This document shows, in pieces, positions 1 through 7,641 of a stretch of DNA of 34,024 nt. Below the pieces are notes generated by a model. It was not told where the DNA came from and did no database searches. It saw nothing but the letters and a program-made list of their open reading frames with translations. The position numbers and the translations under genes are program-made. The stretch covers positions 1-34,024 of the forward strand of contig NZ_JABDHQ010000022.1 in the NCBI RefSeq assembly GCF_018709685.1, written 5' to 3'. The stretch comes from Akkermansia muciniphila (lineage in GTDB: Bacteria; Verrucomicrobiota; Verrucomicrobiia; Verrucomicrobiales; Akkermansiaceae). Numbering within the stretch: the first letter of the stretch is position 1; each line of letters opens with the position of its first letter.

Positions 1-177
1 CGGATTTATAATCCGCCAATATGGGCTCATACGGAACGCGTAAAACGGAAATGAAGGCATATTCAGGAAGATTTTTAATAAAAACAAGAATGATTCCCAT
101 GTGTTAATATCATAAAGCAGGACGAAGAATTCCAAAATTTCTCCTACTCGGAAATCCCAAACGGAACCCTCCTTCAT
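1..177 (-). CDS. Possible partial hypothetical protein running off the left edge
   Basis: On the minus strand an ATG at 177 opens a frame with no stop for 59 codons up to base 1, so any gene here is cut by the window edge. A purine-rich stretch (GGGAGAG) lies about 6-8 bases before the ATG and could be a ribosome binding site. The translation begins MKEGSVWDFRVGEILEFFVL and is rich in Phe and Leu, with no motif I recognise. The stretch is AT-rich, so the open frame could be chance. The last codons contain a short palindrome found twice more nearby. Confidence 0.3.
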   Translation of the reverse strand, partial: MKEGSVWDFRVGEILEFFVLLYDINTWESFLFLLKIFLNMPSFPFYAFRMSPYWRIINP

Positions 178-411
178 GGCGTTCTCTCCCTTATCTACTG
201 TTTCTCAAACTGATTTAAACAACCCGGATTAGGAATCCGGCGTCAATACTAGTTTTTCATATCGAGTGCTTTTCTCCAATTACATCCAGTATTTTCCCGT
301 ATTGGAGCCTTGATTGAATATATTTGTTAGTACGATGCATAAATTCTTGAATATAATGATTGTTCATCTTATTTTGGCGCTGTTGGCTATTTCATCCGGA
401 TTCCTAATTCG
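1..411. repeat. Three copies of a short palindrome, CGGATT-NNN-AATCCG type
   Basis: CGGATT-TAT-AATCCG lies at 1-15, CCGGATT-AGG-AATCCGG at 224-240, and CGGATT-CCT-AATTCG at 397-411 (one imperfect pair). Each can fold into a 6-7 bp stem with a three-base loop, and copies two and three are also inverted repeats of each other over about 14 bases. None has a following T-run. This resembles a small intergenic palindromic repeat family rather than a terminator. No gene beyond the partial frame at the left edge is seen in 178-443. Confidence 0.5.
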
Positions 412-443
412 CTATTGAAACAACTGACCCCACCCCCTACCCC

Positions 444-1559
444 ATGAAATTGATAGATTGCTACCGCTATGCGGCCATGCTTTATGCATCCGCCTGTTGT
501 ACTGCGTCACCGCTGTACGGCCCTCTGGAAACAGGCTTGCAGGAATCCCAGCTTTTAAGCTCCCTGAAATCCTGCAAATCCCTGGAAGGACCTGGAACGG
601 AGGCCTACCTGAGCCGCACCGGGCTGAACGGCGCGTACAAGACGAAAAAGCCCATCGGCGGCCTCTTCTTTTCCCTTCATTTTGAATATAACAAGGACGG
701 AGGGCTGAGGGCCGTTTCCTTTTATTCCAACACCAAAGCAGGGAAAGATGAGTACGATACGCGCCTGAAATCCCTGTACAAGCGCATGCTGAACGGCCTG
801 ACGGGCCTTTACGGGCCGCCCATGAACCTGCCGGACTGGATAGAAAAGGATTCCCTGCCCACGGACCGCGTGCTGTACATGCACATGTGGCGCATCCAGC
901 CCGGCTGCTTCCTGATGGCCGGACTGGCTAACACGGGAGCCACCGGCTACATGCCCGTTTTCCGGATATCCCCGCCTGCCGGAATGCCTGCCAAGTCCAA
1001 GAAAGACAGGGACAAGCTCAAATCCGAGTGGGCCGCCATGCCCGAATTCTACGAGTTCACGAAGGCGGAACGCTTCCTTGCCAACGCGGTGTTCGCCATG
1101 TCCCATAAAAAATATCCGGACGCCCTCCAGCTTTTCCAAAAGGCCGCAGACCTGGGCAGCCCCAACGGCTACTGGGGGCTGGCCCACCTGTACCGCCTGG
1201 GACCGGCCGGCGTGGAAAAGAATCCCAGCCTGGCAGATGAATATACCAGAAAAGCGGCTCTGATGGGTTTTGCCCGCGCTGCCATGAAAATCGGAAAAAC
1301 ATGGGAGCAATTCTGCAAAAAACAGGATTTCAGCGAGGCGGAGGCCAAGGAATGGCATGACAGGAACCTTCGCGCCGCCAGAGCCGGCTACGCCTCCGAG
1401 CAATACAACCTGGGCATCATTTACCAGCACGGCTTCGGCGTGGAAAAAAATCTGGCTACCGCTAGAGAATGGCTGGAAAAAGCAGCCTCCCAGGACCACT
1501 CCCAGGCAAAAGCGGCGTTAAAAACGCTTCCGGAAGGCGGAACCGCCGAACCTTCCTGA
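444..1559 (+). CDS. Secreted Sel1-like repeat (SLR/TPR) protein
   Basis: This 371-residue protein has a probable N-terminal signal peptide: a hydrophobic stretch over about residues 8-22 (YAAMLYASACCTAS). The first 200 residues match no family I know. The C-terminal part carries Sel1-type helical repeats: ALQLFQKAADLGSPNGYWGL, then GVEKNPSLADEYTRKAALMG, and later YNLGIIYQHGFGVEKNLATA followed by REWLEKAA. The spacing of G, A and L residues is that of Sel1 repeats, which act as protein-protein interaction scaffolds. It probably works in the periplasm or at the surface; its partner is unknown. It stands alone, convergent with the hyp operon. The start has no clear Shine-Dalgarno but is the first ATG and leads straight into the signal peptide. 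Confidence 0.8.
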   Translation: MKLIDCYRYAAMLYASACCTASPLYGPLETGLQESQLLSSLKSCKSLEGPGTEAYLSRTGLNGAYKTKKPIGGLFFSLHFEYNKDGGLRAVSFYSNTKAGKDEYDTRLKSLYKRMLNGLTGLYGPPMNLPDWIEKDSLPTDRVLYMHMWRIQPGCFLMAGLANTGATGYMPVFRISPPAGMPAKSKKDRDKLKSEWAAMPEFYEFTKAERFLANAVFAMSHKKYPDALQLFQKAADLGSPNGYWGLAHLYRLGPAGVEKNPSLADEYTRKAALMGFARAAMKIGKTWEQFCKKQDFSEAEAKEWHDRNLRAARAGYASEQYNLGIIYQHGFGVEKNLATAREWLEKAASQDHSQAKAALKTLPEGGTAEPS

Positions 1560-1657
1560 CCAGTCTCCCAACAACCAGCTCCCCCCAAACCAAGCCGGCT
1601 GCCGCTTCCCCGGAAGCATATGCAGCCGCTCCGGCATTCCCTATGAAATGCCAGACC

Positions 1658-1690
1658 GGCAGGGAAGCGGCCCCAAACCGCTTCCCTGCC
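1658..1690. terminator. Strong hairpin between convergent genes
   Basis: GGCAGGGAAGCGG (1658-1670) and CCGCTTCCCTGCC (1678-1690) form a perfect 13 bp stem with a 7-base loop, between the 3' ends of the Sel1 gene and hypE. Neither strand has a downstream T-run, so it is not a canonical intrinsic terminator. Its position between convergent genes suggests a shared termination or mRNA-protecting structure. Confidence 0.5.
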
Positions 1691-1736
1691 AAAAAGCCGG
1701 AACGTATTCAGCCGCGCAGCGGAAGCGCCGGCAGCA

Positions 1737-2771
1737 TTAGCAGATGCGCGGGAGCTGCATCCCGGAAGGCATGCCCAGCACCCGCTCCACGCCCAGACGC
1801 CCCGTCATCAGGAGAGGGGCCGTTCTAAATTCTTCCACACGGCCTATGGCGCATGCCCCGGCGGAGACGGCGCAGCCGCGCATCAGGCGCAAAGCCTCTT
1901 CCTCATATTCCCGGGGCAGAATAGCCAGATAACGGCCTTCACAGGCCACCTGGAGGGGATCCAGCCCCAGCAGGCCGCAGGCCGCGCGAACATCCTCCCG
2001 CACGGGGATGGACGTTTCATTCAGCCGCACCGTCAGGCCGGAGGACTCCGCAATTTCCGAAAGGGTGGCGGTCAGGCCGCCACGGGTTACGTCACGCAGG
2101 CAATGCACGGGAATCCCCGCCCGGACGAGAGCCGCCACGGATTCATGCAGCGCGGCGGAATCGCTCGCCAGGCCATCCCCGAAGGACAATCCCGCCCGCA
2201 GGCTCATGATCGTCATGCCATGTCTGCCCAAGTCCCCGCTCAGGAGGACGGAATCCCCCGGGCGCACGGAAGAAGGGCTGATCTCCAGCCCATGGCGGAC
2301 CACGCCCACTCCGGCCGTATTAATGTAAATGCCGTCGCCCCTGCCGCGTTCCACCACCTTCGTATCCCCCGTCACAATGCGGACGCCGGCCGCGCGCGCC
2401 GCCGCGGCCATGTCCTGCACCACGCGGGCCAGCACCTCTAACGGAAGGCCCTCTTCCAGAATAAAGCCTGCCGTCAGGTACAGGGGGTCCGCCCCGCTCA
2501 TGGCGAGATCATTCACCGTGCCGTGCACGGCCAGGGAACCGATCGTTCCCCCCGGAAACTCCAGAGGCTCCACCACAAAGCTGTCCGTCGTCATCGCCAG
2601 CCGCCCCGGCGGAAAATCCAGCACGGCGGCGTCATTCTGCACGCCCCCCGCCGGGGAGCCAAAAGCCTCCAGGAACACGGAGCGGATCAGGTCATTCATC
2701 AGCCGCCCGCCGCCGCCGTGGGCCATCTGGATACGGTCGGAAACAGGTTCAGGAACAGGACATTCAAACAT
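1737..2771 (-). CDS. hypE: Hydrogenase maturation protein HypE (carbamoyl dehydratase)
   Basis: HypE uses ATP to dehydrate the carbamoyl group placed on its own C-terminal cysteine by HypF, giving the thiocyanate that becomes the cyanide ligands of the [NiFe] active site. The 344-residue length is normal. The sequence shows the AIR-synthase/PurM fold signatures: NDAAVLDFPPGRLAMTTDSF near residue 42, then GTVNDLAMSGADPLYLTAGF. It ends in the diagnostic PRIC, whose last cysteine (C344) carries the modification. It is the last gene of the hyp operon, three bases after the hypD stop. It works with HypF and the HypC-HypD complex. Confidence 0.96.
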   Translation of the reverse strand: MFECPVPEPVSDRIQMAHGGGGRLMNDLIRSVFLEAFGSPAGGVQNDAAVLDFPPGRLAMTTDSFVVEPLEFPGGTIGSLAVHGTVNDLAMSGADPLYLTAGFILEEGLPLEVLARVVQDMAAAARAAGVRIVTGDTKVVERGRGDGIYINTAGVGVVRHGLEISPSSVRPGDSVLLSGDLGRHGMTIMSLRAGLSFGDGLASDSAALHESVAALVRAGIPVHCLRDVTRGGLTATLSEIAESSGLTVRLNETSIPVREDVRAACGLLGLDPLQVACEGRYLAILPREYEEEALRLMRGCAVSAGACAIGRVEEFRTAPLLMTGRLGVERVLGMPSGMQLPRIC

Positions 2772-2774
2772 GGG

Positions 2775-3842
2775 TCAACTTCTTTTATAACGGTAATAGG
2801 CCGCGCAGGCCCCTTCCCCGGACACCATGGGCGCGCCCAGCGGAGCCAGCGGTGTGCAGGAGGCGCCGAAAAAGGGGCATTCCTCCGGACGGATAAGCCC
2901 CCGCAGCACCTGGCCGGCCAGGCAGCCGGAAGCTTCATCCGCGCCATGGGCGCCTCTCCGGCACCGGAAACGCAAGGCGGCGTCCATCCCCTCCCATGCC
3001 CGGCGCACCTTCATGCCGCCGGAGGGAATCAGCCCCAGACCGCGCCAGTGGCGGTCTTCCGGTTCAAAAACTTCCTCCATCCTTTTCCGCGCCGTCTTGT
3101 TCCCCTCCGGTTTTACATAGCGCGCATAGGCATTCTGCACGGCACACTTCCCGGCCTCCAGCTGGCGGACGCACATCAGGATGCCGCGGAGCAAATCCGG
3201 CGCTTCAAACCCCGTTACCGCCATCGGCACCCGGTAACGGGCGGCCAGACGGCCATAATCCCCCTCCCCCGTAATGGCGCAGACATGGCCGGGAGCCAGA
3301 AAGGCGTCCGGCCTCCCCTCATCCTGGTCCATGAGCCATTCCAGCGCCGGAGGAACCTGCACATGGGCGCAGAGCACGGAAAAATTGGCATACCCCAGCG
3401 CGCGGGCCTGCTGCATGGCCAGGGCTGTAGCCGGAGCCGTGGTCTCAAACCCAACGGCGAAAAACACTACTTCCAGCCCAGGATGGCTCCCGGCCAGGGC
3501 TACGGCCTCCAGCGGAGAATACATCAGCCGCACATCCCCTCCCCGCGCCTTGGCGGAAAACAGGTCACCACCGGAACCCGGCACCCTCATCATATCCCCG
3601 TAACTGCACAAGACCACGCCGGGCCTCAGGCTCAGCTCCACGGCCTGGTCAATCAAATCCACGGCGGTAACGCAAACCGGGCAGCCGGGACCGTGAATCA
3701 GGCGCAATTCCGGAGGAAGAAGCTCCTCCAGCCCCAGGGACGCGATGGCGTGCGTCTGGCCGCCGCACACCTCCATCACCGCCCACGGGCGCGTCACGGC
3801 ACGGCGCAGCTCTTCAAGCAACCGCTGAACTTCCTCCTGCAT
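2775..3842 (-). CDS. hypD: Hydrogenase maturation protein HypD (Fe-S scaffold)
   Basis: HypD, together with HypC, is the scaffold on which the Fe(CN)2CO unit of [NiFe]-hydrogenase is assembled. At 355 residues it is a normal length. The active-site motifs are present: EVCGGQTHAIASLG (Cys26) and HGPGCPVCVTAVDLIDQ (two cysteines, about residues 54 and 57). A C-terminal cysteine set supplies the [4Fe-4S] ligands (FRCRRG, SGCLAG, EECPFFGASC, GEGACAAYY). The gene sits between hypC (38-base gap) and hypE (3-base gap), so all are probably co-transcribed. Confidence 0.96.
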   Translation of the reverse strand: MQEEVQRLLEELRRAVTRPWAVMEVCGGQTHAIASLGLEELLPPELRLIHGPGCPVCVTAVDLIDQAVELSLRPGVVLCSYGDMMRVPGSGGDLFSAKARGGDVRLMYSPLEAVALAGSHPGLEVVFFAVGFETTAPATALAMQQARALGYANFSVLCAHVQVPPALEWLMDQDEGRPDAFLAPGHVCAITGEGDYGRLAARYRVPMAVTGFEAPDLLRGILMCVRQLEAGKCAVQNAYARYVKPEGNKTARKRMEEVFEPEDRHWRGLGLIPSGGMKVRRAWEGMDAALRFRCRRGAHGADEASGCLAGQVLRGLIRPEECPFFGASCTPLAPLGAPMVSGEGACAAYYRYKRS

Positions 3843-3880
3843 AAACCATTAAAACGTTTAATCCGGCAAACGGCGTTCCC

Positions 3881-4123
3881 TTACACGGGATCGGTATTCT
3901 CCACAATCTCCCGCATTTCCCTCCGGGTTTGCAGCGCGGTCTCCTCATTCAGCACGCTCAGGGCCATGCCCACATGCACGATGACGTAATCTCCCAGGGC
4001 GGCCTCCGGCACACACGCCAGGTTCACCTCACGGGTCACGCCGCCGAAGTCCACCACGCCCAGCCTGAACAGGGGGTCCGTTTCATTAACGCTCACAATC
4101 TTTCCGGGAACAGCCAGACACAT
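3881..4123 (-). CDS. hypC: Hydrogenase maturation chaperone HypC/HybG/HupF
   Basis: This 80-residue protein begins MCLAVPGKIV, the family hallmark; Cys2, exposed after removal of Met1, binds the iron and contacts both HypD and the hydrogenase large-subunit precursor. The second conserved block, GDYVIVHVGMALSVLNEETA, is also present. It starts three bases after the hypF stop, showing tight operon packing. Only one copy is seen here; some organisms have specialised paralogs for different hydrogenases. Confidence 0.95.
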   Translation of the reverse strand: MCLAVPGKIVSVNETDPLFRLGVVDFGGVTREVNLACVPEAALGDYVIVHVGMALSVLNEETALQTRREMREIVENTDPV

Positions 4124-4126
4124 ATC

Positions 4127-6454
4127 TTATCCTTTCCATTGGCGCACGACCGCCGCCGCCTGCCCCAGAGAGATTCCCCCGTCATTGCAGGGAACGCGCT
4201 GCGGCAGGGACAACCGACACTTTCTAGACTGGGCCATTCCCGCCAGGCCTTCAAGCAAAAAGGCATTCTGGAAACATCCTCCGCCCAGCACCAGACGGTC
4301 CAGGCAGAAATGCTCCGCCACGTCAAAGGCCAGGTTCACCAGGCTTTCATGAAACTTCCGGGCGATGCAGCCGCGGGAAACGCCGTTCAGCAGGTCATCA
4401 TCCACGGCTTTCAGCAACGGGCGCCAGTCCAGTTCCAGCAGCCCGCCATCCTCATGCATGATCCATTCATACGGATCTCCCTGAATCTCTTCCGTGACAG
4501 CCGCCGCGGCCCAGGACTCCAGCAACATGGCGGCATGTCCTTCACACCCCGCCACGCCGTCAAAGCCGCACCAGAAGGCCATGGCGTCAAACAGGCGGCC
4601 CATGGAAGAAGTGGCCGGGGCGTGGATATTCCGGTCCATCATGGCCTCCAGCGCCTCCCGCTTCTGCCGGGTCATTCCTCCCTCCAGACGACGGTCAAGC
4701 CCATCCGTCCTCCAGGGGGCCATCTGCCGCGCCAGGGAACAGGCGCACCGGGCAGGCTCCCGCACCGCTTCATCCCCGCCGGGCAGCAGAAACGGCCTGA
4801 GCCGCGCCACCCTCCGGGGTCCTCCCGCCTCCTCCATGACAAAAAACTCTCCGCCCCATACCGTTCCGTCCGTGCCGAAACCCGTTCCGTCCCAGGCCGC
4901 GCCCAAAGCGGGAAACGGAGTCTCATTCTCTGCGGCGCAGGCCAATACATGGGCCTGGTGGTGCTGCACGGGGACCAATTCCACATTCCATTCCCTGGCC
5001 AGCCGCCTGCCCAGGGCGAAAGAAGGGCCGTCCGGGTGGGCATCCACGGCAATCACCTGCGGCACTCCACCCAGCGTATGGCTCAGGGTCTCCACCGTCC
5101 GTTCAAAGGCATTCAAGGAAGCCGCGCTGTCCAGATCCCCCAGATGCTGGCTCATAACGGCCACGCCGTCCTTCAGCCAGCAAACGGTATTCTTCAGCCC
5201 GGAACCCAGCGCGAGCACATGCGGAGCCTCCGGAGACGTGCGCCATACAGGCCGGGGAGCGTACCCGCGGGCACGGCGCACCACCATGGCTTTTCCATCC
5301 GCCACGCGGACCACGGAATCATCCACGGGGCGCACGACCGGACGGTCGTGCACAAAAAAAACATCCGCCACATGACCCAGCTTCTGCAAACCCTCCTCCA
5401 CGGAAATGCACAGGGGCTCTCCGCTCAGGTTCCCGCTGGTCACCACTAGCGGCTTCTCCCACACATCCATCAGCAGGGCATGCACGGGGGAAGACGGAAG
5501 CATCACCCCCACAAAACGGCTGAACATGCACACGGAAGGAGCCAAATCCACATCCTTCCTTCCAGGCGCCAGCACAATGGGGGCCGCCGGAGAAACCAGC
5601 AGGCGTTTTTCCTCCTCCGACAAGCGGCACAGCTTTTCCGCCGCGGCCACATCCGGCACCATCACGGCAAAGGGCTTGGCGTCACGCCCCTTCAGCCGCC
5701 GGAGACGGCGGACGGCGGCTTCCGAAGAAGCGTCCGCCAGAAGCTGGAATCCGCCCACGCCCAGCAGGGCAACAATCAGCCCGTCCGCCAGCACCCACGC
5801 CACCTGCTCCGCAGGAGTATCAAACCCGTGGCCGAAGCCCAACTCCGCGCCATCCGAAAACAGCACCTTCATGGAGGGACCGCAGGACGGGCACGCAATA
5901 GGCTGGGCATGGAAACGCCTGTCCTCCACGTCCCCGTACTCCTTCAGGCACTCCGGGCACATCCGGAACTTCTTCATGCTGGTGCCCGCACGGTCATACG
6001 GCAGCTTCTCAATAATGGAATAACGGGGGCCGCAATGCGTGCAATTGGTAAAGGGATAATGATACCTCCGGGAAGAAGGGTCGCGCATCTCCTTCAGGCA
6101 CTCCGGACACGGGGCCAGGTCCGGCAGCATCATCGGAACGCCGCGGGGGGAGGAATCGCTCTCCACGATGCGGAACTCTTCAAACCCGGCAGGCTCGCAC
6201 ACGGTCCGCTCCACGCCGTACACACGGGCATGTTCCGGCAGGCTCTTCATCAGAGCGGCAAGAAAACGTTCCGGAACGCCGGGCTTCCCCTCCACATGGA
6301 TATCCACGCCGGACTCCGTATTGCGGACAAACCCCTTCAGCCCCAGCTGCGATGCCAAACGGTACACATGGGGCCGGAAGCCGACCCCCTGGACCATGCC
6401 GGCTATCTCAAACTTCAATGCCGCAGCGGCCTGTTCAATGGTGGTGGTGGCCAT
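4127..6454 (-). CDS. hypF: Carbamoyltransferase HypF
   Basis: HypF transfers the carbamoyl group of carbamoyl phosphate, via carbamoyl-AMP, to the C-terminal Cys of HypE. All four domains are visible: N-terminal acylphosphatase (GMVQGVGFRPHVYRLASQLG), a double zinc finger (CPECLKEM with CTHCGPRYS, then CPECLKEYGDVEDRRF with CPSCGPS), a YrdC-like nucleotide-binding domain, and a C-terminal Kae1-like domain with the metal-binding VQHHQAHVLACAA and LGGGCFQNAFLLEGL. A longer frame from 6508 is possible. I prefer the ATG at 6454 (MATTTIEQAAAALKF) because it leaves few residues before the acylphosphatase domain and overlaps hypB by only 20 bases. Length is then 775 residues, normal for the family. 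Confidence 0.95.
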   Translation of the reverse strand: MATTTIEQAAAALKFEIAGMVQGVGFRPHVYRLASQLGLKGFVRNTESGVDIHVEGKPGVPERFLAALMKSLPEHARVYGVERTVCEPAGFEEFRIVESDSSPRGVPMMLPDLAPCPECLKEMRDPSSRRYHYPFTNCTHCGPRYSIIEKLPYDRAGTSMKKFRMCPECLKEYGDVEDRRFHAQPIACPSCGPSMKVLFSDGAELGFGHGFDTPAEQVAWVLADGLIVALLGVGGFQLLADASSEAAVRRLRRLKGRDAKPFAVMVPDVAAAEKLCRLSEEEKRLLVSPAAPIVLAPGRKDVDLAPSVCMFSRFVGVMLPSSPVHALLMDVWEKPLVVTSGNLSGEPLCISVEEGLQKLGHVADVFFVHDRPVVRPVDDSVVRVADGKAMVVRRARGYAPRPVWRTSPEAPHVLALGSGLKNTVCWLKDGVAVMSQHLGDLDSAASLNAFERTVETLSHTLGGVPQVIAVDAHPDGPSFALGRRLAREWNVELVPVQHHQAHVLACAAENETPFPALGAAWDGTGFGTDGTVWGGEFFVMEEAGGPRRVARLRPFLLPGGDEAVREPARCACSLARQMAPWRTDGLDRRLEGGMTRQKREALEAMMDRNIHAPATSSMGRLFDAMAFWCGFDGVAGCEGHAAMLLESWAAAAVTEEIQGDPYEWIMHEDGGLLELDWRPLLKAVDDDLLNGVSRGCIARKFHESLVNLAFDVAEHFCLDRLVLGGGCFQNAFLLEGLAGMAQSRKCRLSLPQRVPCNDGGISLGQAAAVVRQWKG

Positions 6455-7181
6455 GATTCTGAATCCTGCCTTCCCGGACACGGCGCGCGCGTTCCACAAT
6501 CTCCTCACACCAGGCGTCCATGCCTTCTCCGGTCTTGGAAGACAACTCTATAACGTGCGCATGATGGGCTACCTTGTTCAGAGCCGCCAGAGCGGCGTCA
6601 CGGTCAAAATCCACGGCATCCGCCAGATCTGACTTGGTCACCAGGGCAATATCCGCGGAATGGAACATGGGCGGGTACTTCAGCGGCTTGTCCTCCCCTT
6701 CCGTCACGGAAAGCAAAACCACGCGCATGCCTTCCCCCAGGTCATAGGAAGCCGGGCATACCAGATTGCCCACATTCTCAATCACCAGCACGTCCAGTTC
6801 ATCCAGGGGCATCTTCTTCATGGCCTCCGCAATCATGCGGGCGTCCAGATGACACATGGTGCCCGTGGTAATCTGCACCACGGGAATATCTGCACGGCTC
6901 AGGCGTTCCGCATCATTATCCGTAGCCAGATCACCCACGATCACCCCCATGCGCACACGGTTACGGAGCATCTCCGCCGTCTTTTGCAGCAGGGAGGTTT
7001 TCCCGGAGCCCGGAGAAGAAAAAACATTGATGACCAGCAGGTTCTTTGCCGCAAAAAAACCTCTGTTCCGCTCCGCCAGCCGGTCATTGGCATCCAGCAC
7101 GGGAACATGGACGTCCATACCGTGGCCGTGACTTTCATGGGTGTGCTCACCTCCGCATCCGCATTCTTTACACATAATCAA
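6435..7181 (-). CDS. hypB: Hydrogenase nickel-incorporation GTPase HypB
   Basis: HypB is the SIMIBI-class GTPase that, with HypA, delivers nickel to the hydrogenase large-subunit precursor. The N terminus carries a high-affinity nickel motif (MCKECGCGGEHTHESHGHG), and an ATG two codons downstream of the annotated one would start exactly at MCKECG. The P-loop is FSSPGSGKTSLLQKT (about residues 54-68). Other landmarks are the switch metal site TMCHLDARM, ENVGNLVCPASYDLGE and TKSDL. The C terminus ends in NHGHHHH, encoded by the same bases that start hypF in another frame. It is the first gene of the operon; hypA is not beside it. Confidence 0.95.
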   Translation of the reverse strand: MIMCKECGCGGEHTHESHGHGMDVHVPVLDANDRLAERNRGFFAAKNLLVINVFSSPGSGKTSLLQKTAEMLRNRVRMGVIVGDLATDNDAERLSRADIPVVQITTGTMCHLDARMIAEAMKKMPLDELDVLVIENVGNLVCPASYDLGEGMRVVLLSVTEGEDKPLKYPPMFHSADIALVTKSDLADAVDFDRDAALAALNKVAHHAHVIELSSKTGEGMDAWCEEIVERARRVREGRIQNHGHHHH

Positions 7182-7641
7182 TACTGATATTAGATTCAGA
7201 AAAAGGGAATTTTTCTCATTTATCCTACGTCATACCGGAACTACGGCAAGAGGAATCTTTCCTTTTCCCGGCACATAATACCTCCCAGGAAAAAACCGCC
7301 CGGAACCGTTCTTCCAGCCAAATCCAGCCCGGAGCTCCTGCGGACAGCCGCTGTTCCCAACCCATCGGCAGCATCAAAAAAGGAAGGGGGACGCACCAGC
7401 TCCCGGAAAAAAGGGAGCAAAAAGAACAAGCCGTTCCGCTGCATCAAGAAGCACCACCAAAAAATAACTGGTTACCAATTAATTTTACCCGGTTCTTCCT
7501 TAAAAGAACGCCTGTCCTCCCTTGGATGGGCATACAGGCGCTTTTCCGTTGAACTTCCTTCATCATCAGGATGTGGGCTTGCCAAGGCATCAGAATCTTG
7601 TAAACTGTTTCGTCCTCAGTTAACATCCTTTAATTCAGGTT
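7182..7641. other. Divergent intergenic region between hypB and hisS
   Basis: About 460 bases separate the divergent hypB and hisS starts. Two short minus-strand open frames (60 and 68 codons) show no recognisable content and I do not call them. A small hairpin, CGCCTGT (7509-7515) with ACAGGCG (7534-7540) followed by CTTTTCC, lies about 100 bases before hisS in its direction and could be a leader or terminator structure. I looked for a T-box specifier and antiterminator and did not find a convincing one. Confidence 0.45.
7222..7249 (-). promoter_or_regulatory. hypB: Possible sigma-70-like promoter of the hyp operon
   Basis: On the minus strand TTGCCG (7249-7244) and TAGGAT (7227-7222) are separated by 16 bases and lie 40-70 bases upstream of the hypB start. 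This is a match by eye to a generic -35/-10 pattern only; no regulator site was recognised. Confidence 0.25.

Noticed and set aside
555-1499. Minus-strand frame of 314 codons opposite the Sel1-repeat gene
   Set aside because: Mirror frame of a gene with a signal peptide and Sel1 repeats; no motif of its own.
2523-5449. Two long plus-strand frames (488 and 506 codons) opposite hypE, hypD, hypC and hypF
   Set aside because: Antisense shadows of well-supported hyp genes; translations are His/Arg/Pro/Gln-rich without domains and cross several gene boundaries.
7241-7626. Two short minus-strand frames between hypB and hisS
   Set aside because: Only 60 and 68 codons, no ribosome binding sites or recognisable sequence, and located in a divergent promoter region.
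7445-7641. T-box or other amino-acid-responsive leader upstream of hisS
   Set aside because: A hairpin is present, but no T-box sequence, specifier loop or antiterminator pairing could be found by eye.
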